Source: Chrysophaeum taylorii (Eukaryota; Sar; Pelagophyceae; Pelagomonadales; Pelagomonadaceae). Taken from it: DNA of 64,000 bases. The notes under the pieces are model-generated. The model saw only the letters and a list, made by a program, of their open reading frames with translations, searched no databases and had not been told where the DNA came from. A program made the position numbers and the translations under genes. Location of the stretch: assembly GCA_029834535.1 (NCBI GenBank), contig JAQMWT010000102.1, positions 1 to 64,000 on the forward strand. The letters run 5' to 3'. Positions 38,441-48,208 of the stretch are shown piece by piece (positions within the stretch are counted from its first letter, which is position 1; the number at the start of each line of letters is the position of its first letter).

Positions 38441-40519
38441 CTAGACGGCTAGCGACGACTGGAGATCGCAGTTGTCGTTGGTGTACCCCGTGAAGCATTC
38501 GCAGAGCCCGGATTCCATGTCGCAAAGCCCGCGGCCAGAGCACTCTTGGACATACTCGTAGTTGCCGTTGGTCTCTTCGGGGACAAACTTGATGATCCAC
38601 TGGTGGCCGATGTATTGGTCCTGAGGCGCGAGGCCGAGATCACCGCGGCGGACTTTTTTTGAGCCGTCCCAGTTGATAACTTTGTCGACGACGATGTAGT
38701 AGCGGTCTTCGGTGAGGTAGGTCGTCGTTGTAGGGTGGTTGATGCCAATCTTGACGATCTTGTAGAGGTTGCCCGAGTTTGAGGCGCCGATGGACGTTAT
38801 GGTGCTCTTGCCCAGGTTGCCCGAGACGTCGGTCGGCCAGTTTGCGTCGAAGAGGAAGATGAGGTCGCCCTTTTCGAGGCAAGTCGCGAGTTCGGAGTGG
38901 TAGCACGAGGCGTCGGCCGAGGTGTAGATCATGTTCTTCCCCTTGTCGAAATAGCCCGTGACCGGCAGCGCGCTCGACAAGTTGACCATGGAGGGCTTGG
39001 CGATGGTGCGCGTCGCGTTCGTGATGACGCTCGCGACGCCATGTGTCGTGAAGACGGTGTATTCCTTGCCCGAGACCGCCTCGGGAAGGTTTCCCGTGTA
39101 GAAGGTACCCTCGGGACCCTCGTTTTCGTTGAACCACAGAAGGTAGAATTTTCCCGCGTCGTAGACGTCGGCCTTGGGCTCGGTGCCAACGGTGGGATGC
39201 GGGGCGATCTTGACGATGTGGGGGTAGAGCGTCGTGTTCCAGGTACCAAAGTCCCAGTCGTAGACCTCGACGTTGTCGGATGAATCGCCGTTCGAGTCGC
39301 CGAGACACTTTTTGAGAAGCTTGCTTTCGGCCTTGCTGAGGGCGTCGACGCGGCCGCGGACGCCGGCCGTTGTCCCGTACGTGTTCGTGATCTGCGACAT
39401 GGTGATCGAGACGCCCTTGCAGTATTCCGAGAAATAGTCGACGAATTCGCCCGCGATGCCGTAATAATTCGGGTAGACCGTGACGCTGACGTTGTAGTCG
39501 ACGGTGATATTATAGGTCTTTTCGGTGGTGGGCGTGCGGTCGTTGTAGACGGTCGTGCGCGAGCCGTCGAGGTACATGTCGATCTCGATCGGGGTAAGGT
39601 CTCCCGGGTTTTCTTGAAACGTCAAATCGTACGCGATTTCGTCCTTGTTCTGCTCGTTCTGCATGTTGCACATCACGCTATCCTTGGGGACGACCGCGTT
39701 CGGAAGCTCCTCGAGTGCCGTCGTTATATCCTCGCACGTGCTGTTGACGAGGATCGGCGTGGTGTGGTAGTCCTCGCCAAACACGTCATAGAATTTAATG
39801 GCGTAGGTCCCCGCGAGTTTTCCGTTTTCGCCGCTCGGCATGTATCTGTTTTTGTTCTCGAAGATGACGCGCGCGGTCGGGACGCGGATCGACATGTACT
39901 CGTCGTCGTCGTAGAGCGGGTCGACGCCGTACTTGCACATCTTGTCGGCGCACGATGGTCCCGTGTACCCCGGCTCGCAGACGCATCCCATCGTGAGATC
40001 CTTGTCCCAAAGCTTGTACTCGTTAGAGTTATCCTTCCACGCGATCTCGGCGGCCGTTTGGCACGTGCCGTGGCCCGAACACTGGGGGTCGGGGCACGAA
40101 GCGCGCTGGCACGCCGCGCCCTCGTAGCCTTCGAAACATTCGCACTCGCCCGACTTGCGGTCGCAGATACCCTTGTTGGCACACTCGGTGTAGGCGTGCG
40201 CCGTGTTGACGAGCGTGTAACCGCGCGAGTCGACCATCAGCGGGTACTGCTCCGTGGTACCGTACGGAAACACCGTCGAGTCCACGATGACCGTGGTGTC
40301 GGGACCGGAGAGCTCGTCGGCCGACCCGTCGAGGTCACCCTTGGGGGAGTCGACGTGCGACGTCGCGAACGGGCACGTCCGGAGCGAGCAGTCGCCCCCC
40401 TGGTAGTTGGGGTAGCACGTGCACTCGTCAAACGCGCCACACGTTCCGTGGCCAGAGCACGCATTCGGGCACTCGGCGCCCACGCGGGACCCGAGGAGCA
40501 ACACAGCCACGAAACGCAT
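38441..40519 (-). CDS. Secreted EGF-like/tenascin-type protein
   Basis: 692 residues. Signal peptide (MRFVAVLLLGSRVGA, cleavage before ECPNAC). Cys-rich EGF-like units: ECPNACSGHGTCGAFDECTC (16-35), a second near GICDRKSGECECFEGYEG, a third CSGHGTC ... GCVCEPGYTG, and a last at the very C-terminus (CSGRGLCDMESGLCECFTGY). Between the third and last lies a 450-residue beta-rich region with many Asn-x-Thr/Ser sites and no recognised fold. There is no transmembrane span, so it is predicted to be secreted or attached to the cell covering. Similar EGF-flanked proteins occur widely in stramenopiles; function unknown. Its start is 46 bp from the divergent SWSAP1-like gene. Confidence 0.8.
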   Translation of the reverse strand: MRFVAVLLLGSRVGAECPNACSGHGTCGAFDECTCYPNYQGGDCSLRTCPFATSHVDSPKGDLDGSADELSGPDTTVIVDSTVFPYGTTEQYPLMVDSRGYTLVNTAHAYTECANKGICDRKSGECECFEGYEGAACQRASCPDPQCSGHGTCQTAAEIAWKDNSNEYKLWDKDLTMGCVCEPGYTGPSCADKMCKYGVDPLYDDDEYMSIRVPTARVIFENKNRYMPSGENGKLAGTYAIKFYDVFGEDYHTTPILVNSTCEDITTALEELPNAVVPKDSVMCNMQNEQNKDEIAYDLTFQENPGDLTPIEIDMYLDGSRTTVYNDRTPTTEKTYNITVDYNVSVTVYPNYYGIAGEFVDYFSEYCKGVSITMSQITNTYGTTAGVRGRVDALSKAESKLLKKCLGDSNGDSSDNVEVYDWDFGTWNTTLYPHIVKIAPHPTVGTEPKADVYDAGKFYLLWFNENEGPEGTFYTGNLPEAVSGKEYTVFTTHGVASVITNATRTIAKPSMVNLSSALPVTGYFDKGKNMIYTSADASCYHSELATCLEKGDLIFLFDANWPTDVSGNLGKSTITSIGASNSGNLYKIVKIGINHPTTTTYLTEDRYYIVVDKVINWDGSKKVRRGDLGLAPQDQYIGHQWIIKFVPEETNGNYEYVQECSGRGLCDMESGLCECFTGYTNDNCDLQSSLAV

Positions 40520-40565
40520 CTTGCTTAAACCGCCGCCGCCGCCGCCGCCGCGCGTTAGATGATTT
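40520..40565. promoter_or_regulatory. Very short shared intergenic region (candidate bidirectional promoter)
   Basis: Only 46 bp separate the two divergent start codons, including a run of CCG repeats (40532-40551). If the downstream Met at 40641 is the true start of the plus-strand gene, the shared space is about 120 bp. Confidence 0.5.
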
Positions 40566-41315
40566 TTGCTGGTGGATCTTCTTACGGGTTCCCGGCGTTA
40601 TTCTTTCGGCGGATCCGTTGAAACCGATGATGAAGAGGGTATGGATTTCGTCGGGGAGCTCTGGCGCCGTGGTCCCGATAAGCACCGCGTCGCGCTCGCG
40701 GGCACCCACCGGCACGTCCTGAGCTCGCTCGCCTTCGCGATTGCGCACCGCGCCGTTGCCGCGGACCCGTCGGCCTTCGCCATCATCTTAGCGCAGCGCT
40801 CCGAGTCGCCACCGCTCGTCGTCGGTGAAGGCAGCGATCACGGCGACGGCGCCGAGCTCGACCGGATCTGGTTCAAATACCTCGACACTGCTGGGGATGC
40901 GGCCTGGTTTCTCAACAACGTGCAGCGGTGGTCTGCGGACACGAGGCACCCTCGGCCGACGCTTTTGGTTCTCGACGGCTGGCTTTCGTCCAACTTGCTC
41001 GTGCTGCTCAAGCTCGCCGACGACGCCGCGCGCCACCTTGGAGCCGACGCCGTCGTCACGGTGCCGGCCGACGACCTTCGCAAGGTCGTCGCGCGCTTCT
41101 TCCCGACGCACGTCGCCGTCCGGTCGCGCGCCGGGGACTGCTGCTTTGTTGTCGACTGGCCCCGACCCCGGCGGCCCCCCGCGCCCGTCACGCCCTCCTC
41201 GACGGAAAAGAGCGACGACGACGATGATGACGCTTGGGAGTATACGCTTCGTCAATGCGACGATGCCCGCTTGAGCTTCGGTCGACGCCGACCGCCGAGG
41301 ATATCATCGGCGTAG
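40566..41315 (+). CDS. SWSAP1-like RecA-fold protein (RAD51-paralog-like)
   Basis: 249 residues. MDFVGELWRRG then RVALAGTHRHVLSSLAFAIA occupies the Walker A position without the GxxGxGK signature. LDRIWFKYLDTAGDAAWFL, then TLLVLDGWLSSNLLVLLKLA (Walker B-like LLVLDG) and DAVVTVP, RFFPTHVAV and CCFVVDWPRP follow the layout of SWSAP1, the partner of SWS1 in homologous recombination. Nucleotide binding may be lost. Met-26 (40641) is an alternative start and matches the first conserved residues. It converges with the KIFBP-like gene with only 10 bp between them. The identification rests on overall pattern and is moderate. Confidence 0.5.
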   Translation: MLVDLLTGSRRYSFGGSVETDDEEGMDFVGELWRRGPDKHRVALAGTHRHVLSSLAFAIAHRAVAADPSAFAIILAQRSESPPLVVGEGSDHGDGAELDRIWFKYLDTAGDAAWFLNNVQRWSADTRHPRPTLLVLDGWLSSNLLVLLKLADDAARHLGADAVVTVPADDLRKVVARFFPTHVAVRSRAGDCCFVVDWPRPRRPPAPVTPSSTEKSDDDDDDAWEYTLRQCDDARLSFGRRRPPRISSA

Positions 41316-41325
41316 TCGTATATGT

Positions 41326-42951
41326 TTACGATAATAGTCTCGTTTCGTCGGCGGTCGACGACGACGACAAGTCGCGGTGGTGGTGGGAGGCCTGGTTGAT
41401 TTTGTGTGGGAGGAGGGCAATCATCTCGTCGCAGAGGTGGAGCTCGTCTTTGAGAAAGTCCGGCGGGAGGTCGCGGCGCGCGAAGAGATCGTCGGCCATC
41501 TGGCGGCATTTGACGTAGCGCTCCAAGGAAGCCTTGATGCGCTCGAGGGCGTCTTCCCCGGCCTCGCCGAACAACTGGCCCGTCAGTCGGGCTGCGTAGA
41601 TCGACGCGCGGAGATACGGGCCGAGGTCGTCTGCGTCGAGCTCGGCGACCGGAATCGCACCACGCTTGCGGGGGGCCTTGGAAGCGAGAGGCTCGAGGTC
41701 GCGGACGCAGCACTTGAGAAAGTCGTCGTACGCGGCGACGGCGAGGTCCCGAAGCTTGCCGCAGCCGACGAGCTTGGCGCGCGACGTAGACGGCTGCGTT
41801 CCAGCATCTTTGACGTCGAGCGCAAACGCGTAGATGTCGCCGAGCTCGTAGGCCAGCACGGACCGCAGGTCGCAGTAGACGTTGGGATTGAGCGCCGCGC
41901 GCAGCGGTTCAAGAATGGCGGCGCGCCTGCGGCACACGGCGAGGACGCGCCGACTGTCGTCGTCGCGTTTCGCCATTGCCGCCCAGAGCCGCGACTCGTC
42001 GCGGCAGATGCCGACGTGCTCTGTCACGCACCCGTCGAGGACGTACCGTTCGCGCGCCGATCCAAAGTGGCGCCTCGCCCGCAAAAACAGCGCGCGCGCC
42101 TCTTCGTACGTGCGCGCGGGCGACAACGGCGGTTCTTGTCGCCGCGGCAACAGCGGCTCGAGGGGGTTGTCCTCGGCCCAGTCCGGCGTCTCGAGCGCGG
42201 CCAGCAACACGCGGCCGAGCATGATGTGCGCGTCGGCGCGCGCGTCCGAGTCCTCGGGCGCTACCTCGAGCGCGGACGCGGCGCACCCCGACGCCGACGC
42301 CAACCGACCAGCGTCGACGTAGTACGCAGCGAGTCCGATGGCGTTGCGGGGCCAGTCCTCCGGCATCGCGGACGTCTGCCGCAGCAACGTGCGCCGACAG
42401 TACTCGGCCGACAATGCGCGGTCTCCGAGCTTGCCGTAAGCCTGCGCGACGTAGAACAGCACGCTCGTCTCCAGCTCGCCGGTCGCAATCTCGTCGCAAA
42501 TCCGCTCCGCGGCCAGGAGCAACTCGAGCGCACGCTGCGTCTGGTCTCGCCCGTCCCATAGCAACGCAGCCCGCGCCAACGCGCGCGCGCCTTCGGCCGC
42601 GAATTGTTCGTCAGACAACGCGTTCCGCGCGCGCTCGTCCGCGCTCTCGCCGGGCGCCAGCACGCCGAGCGCGCGCTCGAGCAAGCCCTCGGCCACGTGC
42701 GGCTCTTCCACATCCAGCGCGATCTCGCCCAGCCGCGTCTCGATTTGCGCGACGAGTTTCCGCCGCACACCCTCCTCCGACGTCGACCCCAACAGACCTT
42801 CGCGCCGCTTCTCAAGCACCTCGCGCGCGGCGTAGAGGTGCTTGTAGGGCTCGGCCTCGGGTGCCGGGCTCTTCGCGAGCCGCGACGCCTCTTCCAGCGC
42901 CTCGGACTGGGCGCTCACCTCCTCGACGGCCATCGGCGCTGTGGTGCCCAC
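41326..42951 (-). CDS. KIFBP: KIF-binding protein (KBP/KIAA1279) homologue
   Basis: 541 residues of alpha-helical TPR-like repeats. Segments shared with KBP include EPYKHLYAAREVL (N-terminal), LGEIALDVEEPHVAEGLLER, VLFYVAQAYGKLGDRALSAEYCRRTL, DWPRNAIGLAAYYVDAGR and DESRLWAAMAKRDDDSRR. RRAAILEPLRAALNPNVYCD and LAYELGDIYAFALD also match. In animals KBP binds kinesin motor domains and blocks microtubule binding; it also affects mitochondria and axon growth. The length is close to the human protein (621). No membrane span. A divergent kinesin is encoded 19 kb away, but nothing links the two beyond presence in the window. Confidence 0.85.
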   Translation of the reverse strand: MGTTAPMAVEEVSAQSEALEEASRLAKSPAPEAEPYKHLYAAREVLEKRREGLLGSTSEEGVRRKLVAQIETRLGEIALDVEEPHVAEGLLERALGVLAPGESADERARNALSDEQFAAEGARALARAALLWDGRDQTQRALELLLAAERICDEIATGELETSVLFYVAQAYGKLGDRALSAEYCRRTLLRQTSAMPEDWPRNAIGLAAYYVDAGRLASASGCAASALEVAPEDSDARADAHIMLGRVLLAALETPDWAEDNPLEPLLPRRQEPPLSPARTYEEARALFLRARRHFGSARERYVLDGCVTEHVGICRDESRLWAAMAKRDDDSRRVLAVCRRRAAILEPLRAALNPNVYCDLRSVLAYELGDIYAFALDVKDAGTQPSTSRAKLVGCGKLRDLAVAAYDDFLKCCVRDLEPLASKAPRKRGAIPVAELDADDLGPYLRASIYAARLTGQLFGEAGEDALERIKASLERYVKCRQMADDLFARRDLPPDFLKDELHLCDEMIALLPHKINQASHHHRDLSSSSTADETRLLS

Positions 42952-42967
42952 AGCGCCTTCAACGTGA

Positions 42968-43545
42968 ACAGTTTTTTGAAAGTCGACTGGGGTTTCGGCT
43001 GGGTGCGAATAGGTGGGGGGTGCGAGATGTAGCGGGGGGGGTTACAGTCGACTTCTAAAAGGGGGGGTCGCGATCAATGGTGGTGTTTTTTCGAAACTTA
43101 AAAGTCGACAGCTAAAAGGTGGGGAGCAAGCGGGGGCTCGGGCGTCGAGGGGCTTTGGTGCTTTTTGAGTAGTCGACTGCTAAGAGTGGGGGTGCGGAAC
43201 GGCGGCACGGACGGGCTGTGTCGAGACGGTAGAAATGCCTGGAACGCGGAGTTATCCCGTACAGGGTTTTGAGGGTGAAGATGTGAGATATGCTTGAAAG
43301 GCGGAGGTATTTTGGGAAGAAGCTGGTTTTTCGCCGAGCCGCGGGGCAGGAGAAAAAAGGACGGGTCCATTGGGGGTTTTGTTCAGTCGACTGCTAAAGA
43401 TAAAGTCGACTGCTAAGAGCAGGGGCGCGAGCGGGGGCACGGGCGTTGAGGGGTTTTGGTGGATTGTGTGGAGACGTGATGGACGCCTATGGAAGGTGGA
43501 AGTAGCCCGCTCAAGGTTTTTTTAAGTCGACTGCTGATGGGGTGG
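42968..43545 (+). repeat. Cluster of R2 termini
   Basis: Seven plus-strand GTCGACTGCTAAGAG-like ends lie at about 42978, 43048, 43104, 43172, 43386, 43402 and 43526, each followed by G-rich GGGGGTGCGAGCGGGG sequence. Only short pieces of the R2 body (CGAGCCGCGGGGCAGG, 43335) intervene. This is nested or tandem accumulation of truncated copies between the KIFBP-like and channel genes. Confidence 0.75.
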
Positions 43546-43620
43546 GGGTGCGAGCGGGGTTGAGCACACGTCGCGGTACAAAACCTAAACCTCCAAGATC
43601 CCGGATAAGAACTAAACCGG

Positions 43621-43705
43621 TCTACAAACCCCCGTGATTCTGGAGCGGCACCGGTCGGTCCAGCCTTGCTCCCATGCTCGGGAGAGGTCTGAAGTTAGTT
43701 AACTG
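43621..43705 (+). repeat. R1 SINE-like repeat, type A 3' fragment
   Basis: CCCGTGATTCTGGAGCGGCA, then GCTCCCATGCTCGGGAGAGG and TCTGAAGTTAGTTAAC. It is immediately downstream of the R2 cluster, about 150 bp before the channel gene. Confidence 0.8.
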
Positions 43706-43853
43706 ATATACCGTTTTCTTTAATCCTAAAATTAGGCTAAATTACCCCTGCTTTTGCGCGAGAGATGACGGACACTGGCACTTCTTTCTTCTTCCCGTTG
43801 TTCTGTCCGTTGCAGCCGCACCAAGGGCCTCTCCGCGACCCTCGCGGCGGACA

Positions 43854-46424
43854 ATGTGCCGCGTGAACGCCGCGCTAGAAGCGCTACGAAGCGCTGTCGA
43901 AGCGCTCGAAGCGCTAGGCCCCGAGACACCATTAGCCACCAAGGAACTCTCAGCCGAATTTCGCTGCCTGTCGTCCCGCATGGCAGCACTTGCACGGAAT
44001 GGCGAGGGCGGGTTTGGCGGAATGCGGTCGCGAGACAGCTTACTCAATATGATACGGCATGGAGACTGTCCGGGCAAGATCTCGAGCCAAACAACACGTG
44101 TCGAACTTGAACAAACGCAGCGCTCATCTATTTGTTTCAGCTTCACGAGCGTCGAGCAACTTAAGGAAACGTTCAATAACATGGACACAAACGGGGACGG
44201 GCAACTGGACCCCGAAGAATTGCAGCACGTTTTCGAAGCGTGCGGTCGCGGCTTCATCACGGTACCCGTGATCGCTTCATTCATCGACGATTTTGATCAT
44301 GACGGCAATGGAAAGCTGAGCTTTCCGGAGTTTCTTCGAGTCTGGAACAGCACGTCGACTCACCCCGTGCTCATGCAAGCCATGCGAGAAGGCGTCCAGG
44401 AGCTTGCGCGGGCACCGAAAAAGACGCAGATTGGTGACAGCAGATATGTGTTGCACCCATACGCGCCCTTCAATGCAGAGTGGGAGCTATACTTCACGTT
44501 TCTGCTGGCAGTCACGGTGATATTGCTCCCGATTTCGCTGGCGTTCGAGCAGCTGGGCTGTCGATTGCGATGGATTAATCTTTTTATCGACCTTTGTTTT
44601 ATTGCTGACATCTTCAAACACTTCAACACGGGCTTTGTGGACGAGGAAGGCGTACTCATTATGGACCGGAGAATGGTGGCTTGGCACTACGCGAAGCGCT
44701 GCTTTATTGTTGACGTTGTCAGCTCGTTTCCCTACGACATGTTCAACTTTAACTTTTCGCTGTCGTGCGGCAGCGATGACCTCGCCTACGCGAAGGCGAC
44801 GCGTTTGCTGAAGCTCGTCCGGCTCTTTAGAATCATGAAGATCTTCCGGCTATTGCGGTTTTCAACGACAGTCACGAAAATGCGCTCCGCCCTTCTCCAC
44901 TACGAAGACAAATACCACATAAGCCTCCCCGAATCGCTGATAAAGATGAGCCAACTCTTCGGTTTGCTTTTACTTGGTGCACACTGGATCGGCTGCCTCC
45001 AGTTCATGGTCGCCGCTGAGGCGGGCTTCCCGAAAGACTCGTGGGTCAAAGCGACCTCTCTCCACGACGCTCCCGTCGGGCGCCAGTACATTTGGTCCTA
45101 CTACAAAGCACTGTCGCAAATGATTCTCATCGGTTTCGAAGTTCCGAGCGCCGTCAACCAGCGATGCGATAGTGTCACGGAATGGTGCGCTATAGAACAC
45201 TGGCTCACATTAGCTTGCTTGTATCTCGGAGCAATTTTCTACTCGCTCCTCATCTCAAACATCTCCATGATCTTGCTCTCCTCGGATGTCGGCGCGCGCA
45301 ACTATCGCGACAAACTGCAGCAAATCAACGAATACATGCGCTCTAAGGGCCTACCGGCGGCGCTCCGCGACAAAGTAAAGGAGTATTACCTGGTCCAGTA
45401 TGCCGAGGGCAAGATGTTCGATGAAGAAAAGATTCTTTGTGAGTTGACGCCCTCGCTCCGCAACGAAGTCCTCTATCACAACATGCGAGACTTGTTTGCA
45501 AAGGTACCGCTCCTCGCCACGTTCCCACCCGCGCTCACCAAAGCTATCGTATCGCGGCTCGAGGTTACTGTCGCCCTCGAAGGCGACGCCATATTCTTCG
45601 AAAACGCCTCTGGCGATCGCATGTATTTCATCTACACCGGGGTCTTCGACATATCGCAGGCCGGGGTGCTCATTGAAAGTATCGCAGACGGCTGCTATTT
45701 TGGTGACTGTGCCGTAGTAATCGGTTGCGCGCGCACAGCCACTGTCACCTCCACGACCGTCTCTATCAGCTACGCCATAACTCGTAATGGCCTCAACGCA
45801 GCTCTCGAACGAGCTCCAAACGAGATATTGGCCTACATCCAACTCGTCGCAAGGTCGCGTTACGAACGCATGCAACATTACCGCAACCAATCCGCAAATG
45901 CCGACTCCGAAGAGATGATGCTCTTGGAGGACCAAGAGGACTTCAAAACAGAGATCTATCGTGACGCCCTTCGCCAGCATATGGAAGAGGAGGCTGGCGA
46001 CGACAACTTCCGCGATGGCGAACTTGTGGACGGCATTGGAACGACGACAACACCTGCCTTCTCACGCTTCATGTCGATGTTCTGCAAGCAGCCAATACCG
46101 CCTGCCACAAACAGGATCTATATCCAGAGAGCTGACGACGATTATGATTCCCCTCCTCGCAAAGACGAGGCCCGAAGCAGCAGCGGCTCGGCGCACTCAC
46201 AAGTTTTGTCCGCGTGCAGCTCTCCGACGCATCGCCACAGTAGGGAACGCCAACGCGCGAGTTTCATCGGTAAATTCAAGCCGCCTGAGACTTATGTCTC
46301 TGAGCAGATCGTGCGCATCCGCCGACTCAAAAGGCAAGCCAAGTCACAGCACCCCGATTACCGGGAGCCTAAACGCAAGGTCTTTCAGCGCACACTCAAG
46401 GCTAGGCAGACGCTTCGTTCTTGA
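43854..46424 (+). CDS. EF-hand, cyclic-nucleotide-binding HCN/CNG-like cation channel with non-canonical pore
   Basis: 856 residues. Two N-terminal EF-hands with intact loops (DTNGDGQLDPEE 111-122, DHDGNGKLSFPE 148-159) suggest Ca2+ control. Six transmembrane segments follow (about 211-470). S4 (RLLKLVRLFRIMKIFRLLR, 317-335) has regularly spaced Arg/Lys, so it is voltage-sensing. The pore YYKALSQMILIGFEVPSA has GFE (427-429) where HCN and K+ channels have GYG. The C-linker (EYMRSKGLPAALRDKVKEYY) and the cNBD (about 575-680, YFGDCAVVIGCARTATV) match HCN/EAG-type domains; cNMP contacts are plausible (Gly-Asp for Gly-Glu, Arg-Thr kept). The Ser-rich C-terminus is unassigned. It lies in a surface or flagellar membrane; ion selectivity is uncertain. 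Confidence 0.88.
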   Translation: MCRVNAALEALRSAVEALEALGPETPLATKELSAEFRCLSSRMAALARNGEGGFGGMRSRDSLLNMIRHGDCPGKISSQTTRVELEQTQRSSICFSFTSVEQLKETFNNMDTNGDGQLDPEELQHVFEACGRGFITVPVIASFIDDFDHDGNGKLSFPEFLRVWNSTSTHPVLMQAMREGVQELARAPKKTQIGDSRYVLHPYAPFNAEWELYFTFLLAVTVILLPISLAFEQLGCRLRWINLFIDLCFIADIFKHFNTGFVDEEGVLIMDRRMVAWHYAKRCFIVDVVSSFPYDMFNFNFSLSCGSDDLAYAKATRLLKLVRLFRIMKIFRLLRFSTTVTKMRSALLHYEDKYHISLPESLIKMSQLFGLLLLGAHWIGCLQFMVAAEAGFPKDSWVKATSLHDAPVGRQYIWSYYKALSQMILIGFEVPSAVNQRCDSVTEWCAIEHWLTLACLYLGAIFYSLLISNISMILLSSDVGARNYRDKLQQINEYMRSKGLPAALRDKVKEYYLVQYAEGKMFDEEKILCELTPSLRNEVLYHNMRDLFAKVPLLATFPPALTKAIVSRLEVTVALEGDAIFFENASGDRMYFIYTGVFDISQAGVLIESIADGCYFGDCAVVIGCARTATVTSTTVSISYAITRNGLNAALERAPNEILAYIQLVARSRYERMQHYRNQSANADSEEMMLLEDQEDFKTEIYRDALRQHMEEEAGDDNFRDGELVDGIGTTTTPAFSRFMSMFCKQPIPPATNRIYIQRADDDYDSPPRKDEARSSSGSAHSQVLSACSSPTHRHSRERQRASFIGKFKPPETYVSEQIVRIRRLKRQAKSQHPDYREPKRKVFQRTLKARQTLRS

Positions 46425-47261
46425 ACGACGATGCGCATCCCATCGTATTCGAGCATTGCCCAGTCCACCGCCCCTGATCTGTAGAGTTACAACGGTAGAC
46501 GTGATGTTGCGTGCGTCTGGAAAGATAACGGGAAAAGGCTCGGTGAGACGCAACCTGCAGAAGCTGAAAGGTCGCGTTCGAAGAGTTTTAGTTTAGAGAT
46601 CGTGTGCTCATCCAAAAACGGGCACTGAATGCTCACCCCATACTGGGCTGTATTGGGGCTTACGGGGGCATACTCGCTCCCCCAGAATGTTAAAGCTGGC
46701 AACAAGAGGCCTGGCGAAGGAGGGAGTGATCGGGGGGAGCGAACCTTGGTAGTGACAAATCTGAATTCAAATAGTATCAACTGGAAGTGTCTTGGCTTTA
46801 CTTGCCAAGAAAGTGATAGAAGCACCGTAGCGGACGTAATCGTAGGGTGTCCGCTATGAGATTTGCGGGAGGGCGCTATCTACTTGTAAATCATGCTCAC
46901 TTGTCCATTAAACGTCACCCTCATTCCCCATTCTCGTCTCCAAGCTTGGTTCTCTTCCTCGCTCAGAGTACCCACCTTCGAGCTCATGGCCGGCAAATTG
47001 GAAGTGGCCCGCGGGGAATTGGGAGCCTCCGTCCGGAAGGAGAAAAGATAAGCCGCCAAAAGCCTCCATGCCGAATGTTCAGTGAAGACTCGCGTCGAAG
47101 CCGTAAGCTGCTCTGCTGCTGGACCGGAAGAAGCACGATGGCAAAGAGGCACGCAATGTAACCACCACGTTGCGAGACAGGCAGATGACCATTGAAGGTG
47201 CCGAGAAAGCCAGCTGTTTGCAGTCATAGATACATTCGGAGCTCGCAATCTGGACTCAGCT
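46425..47261. other. Gene-free stretch
   Basis: No gene recognised between the channel and the dioxygenase-like remnant. Confidence 0.4.
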
Positions 47262-48208
47262 TCACAATCTCTTTGTTTCAAAAGCCACTATCTCAATCAA
47301 AGCCGAGCTTGCCCACATCAACTTTTGGTCGTCCCAGTATACCTCTCCGTTGTGTGAACGCGAGCAGCCCGCCGCGCAATCGACGCAAACCCTTTTGGCC
47401 GCGCGGTAGGCGACAACGTATGTGCGGTGGTCGCCCTGGCTCGTCTTACCGTCCGAGCCGTGCAAAACCTTCTCGTCGTGCATGACCGAACCTAGCGGCA
47501 CGTGAGCAAGGCGCACCTGCTCATCGAGCCCCAGTTTCGCTTGCACTGCGTGCGCCTCGTCGCGGCCGCCCACGCTCGCGAACGAAACGTGCGGCCGCAG
47601 CGAGCACAGAAGGCAGTTGCCGGGCACGTAAGGGATCGCACCATTTTACACGTTGTACGTGCAGTCGATGCCGAGCGAGAAGGAGGTGACGGTGCGAGTG
47701 TCCATAGTGACGTTCATTGGGGGGCAGTAAGCCATATCTTGATGCCAGCCGAAGACCTCATTGACCTTACGTTGATACCTGTTCTGGAGCTGGTCGTATT
47801 CCTTGCGCATCTCGACGTCGGGGAAAAGCTGCGCGGCGATCTTCGCTGCAAGCAGAAGTCTCGTGCGTGACTCGCCCTCTGTAGTGACGGAACGTTGGTC
47901 GCGCCGGCTGGCCTCGTGCGGTTCTGATCAAAGAATCGCAACCCATACACCCCGCTTACATAGCGCTGATAGCGAACCAGCCTGAGAACACCAACTCGTC
48001 ATACCAACAATCTTCGTCATACAAATTGAGCACATTCAGCATCTCGAGGAAATTTTGTCGAGCTGCAGCGCATGCTCGCTGGATAGCCAGGTGCCGAGGG
48101 AGCTGCCATACATTCACCGGTATTGATCAGCGACGGCTCGTGGACTGTGCTTTGTAGATGATGTTCGCCCTGTCGCCGAATTTGCGACGACCGTGCGGGT
48201 TCAAACAA
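47262..48208 (-). pseudogene. Degenerate phytanoyl-CoA dioxygenase (PhyH)-like gene
   Basis: On the minus strand, RLLLAAKIAAQLFPDVEM and VFGWHQDMAYCPP (with the HxD iron ligands, about 47720-47735) run to LGIDCTYNV, then a TAA at about 47648. The frame resumes with NGAIPYVPGN, then AHVPLGSVMHDEKVLHGS (second iron His, about 47470) and RTYVVAYRA, the usual Arg that binds 2-oxoglutarate. Order and spacing fit PhyH dioxygenases. Another in-frame stop lies at about 47928 and frame changes occur further 5', where NVWQLPRHLAIQRACAAARQ looks like the lost N-terminus. An unrecognised short intron could explain one stop but probably not all; I call it a pseudogene. Confidence 0.5.

Noticed and set aside
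41377-42561. 394-residue plus-strand frame
   Set aside because: Antisense to the well-supported KIF-binding-protein homologue.
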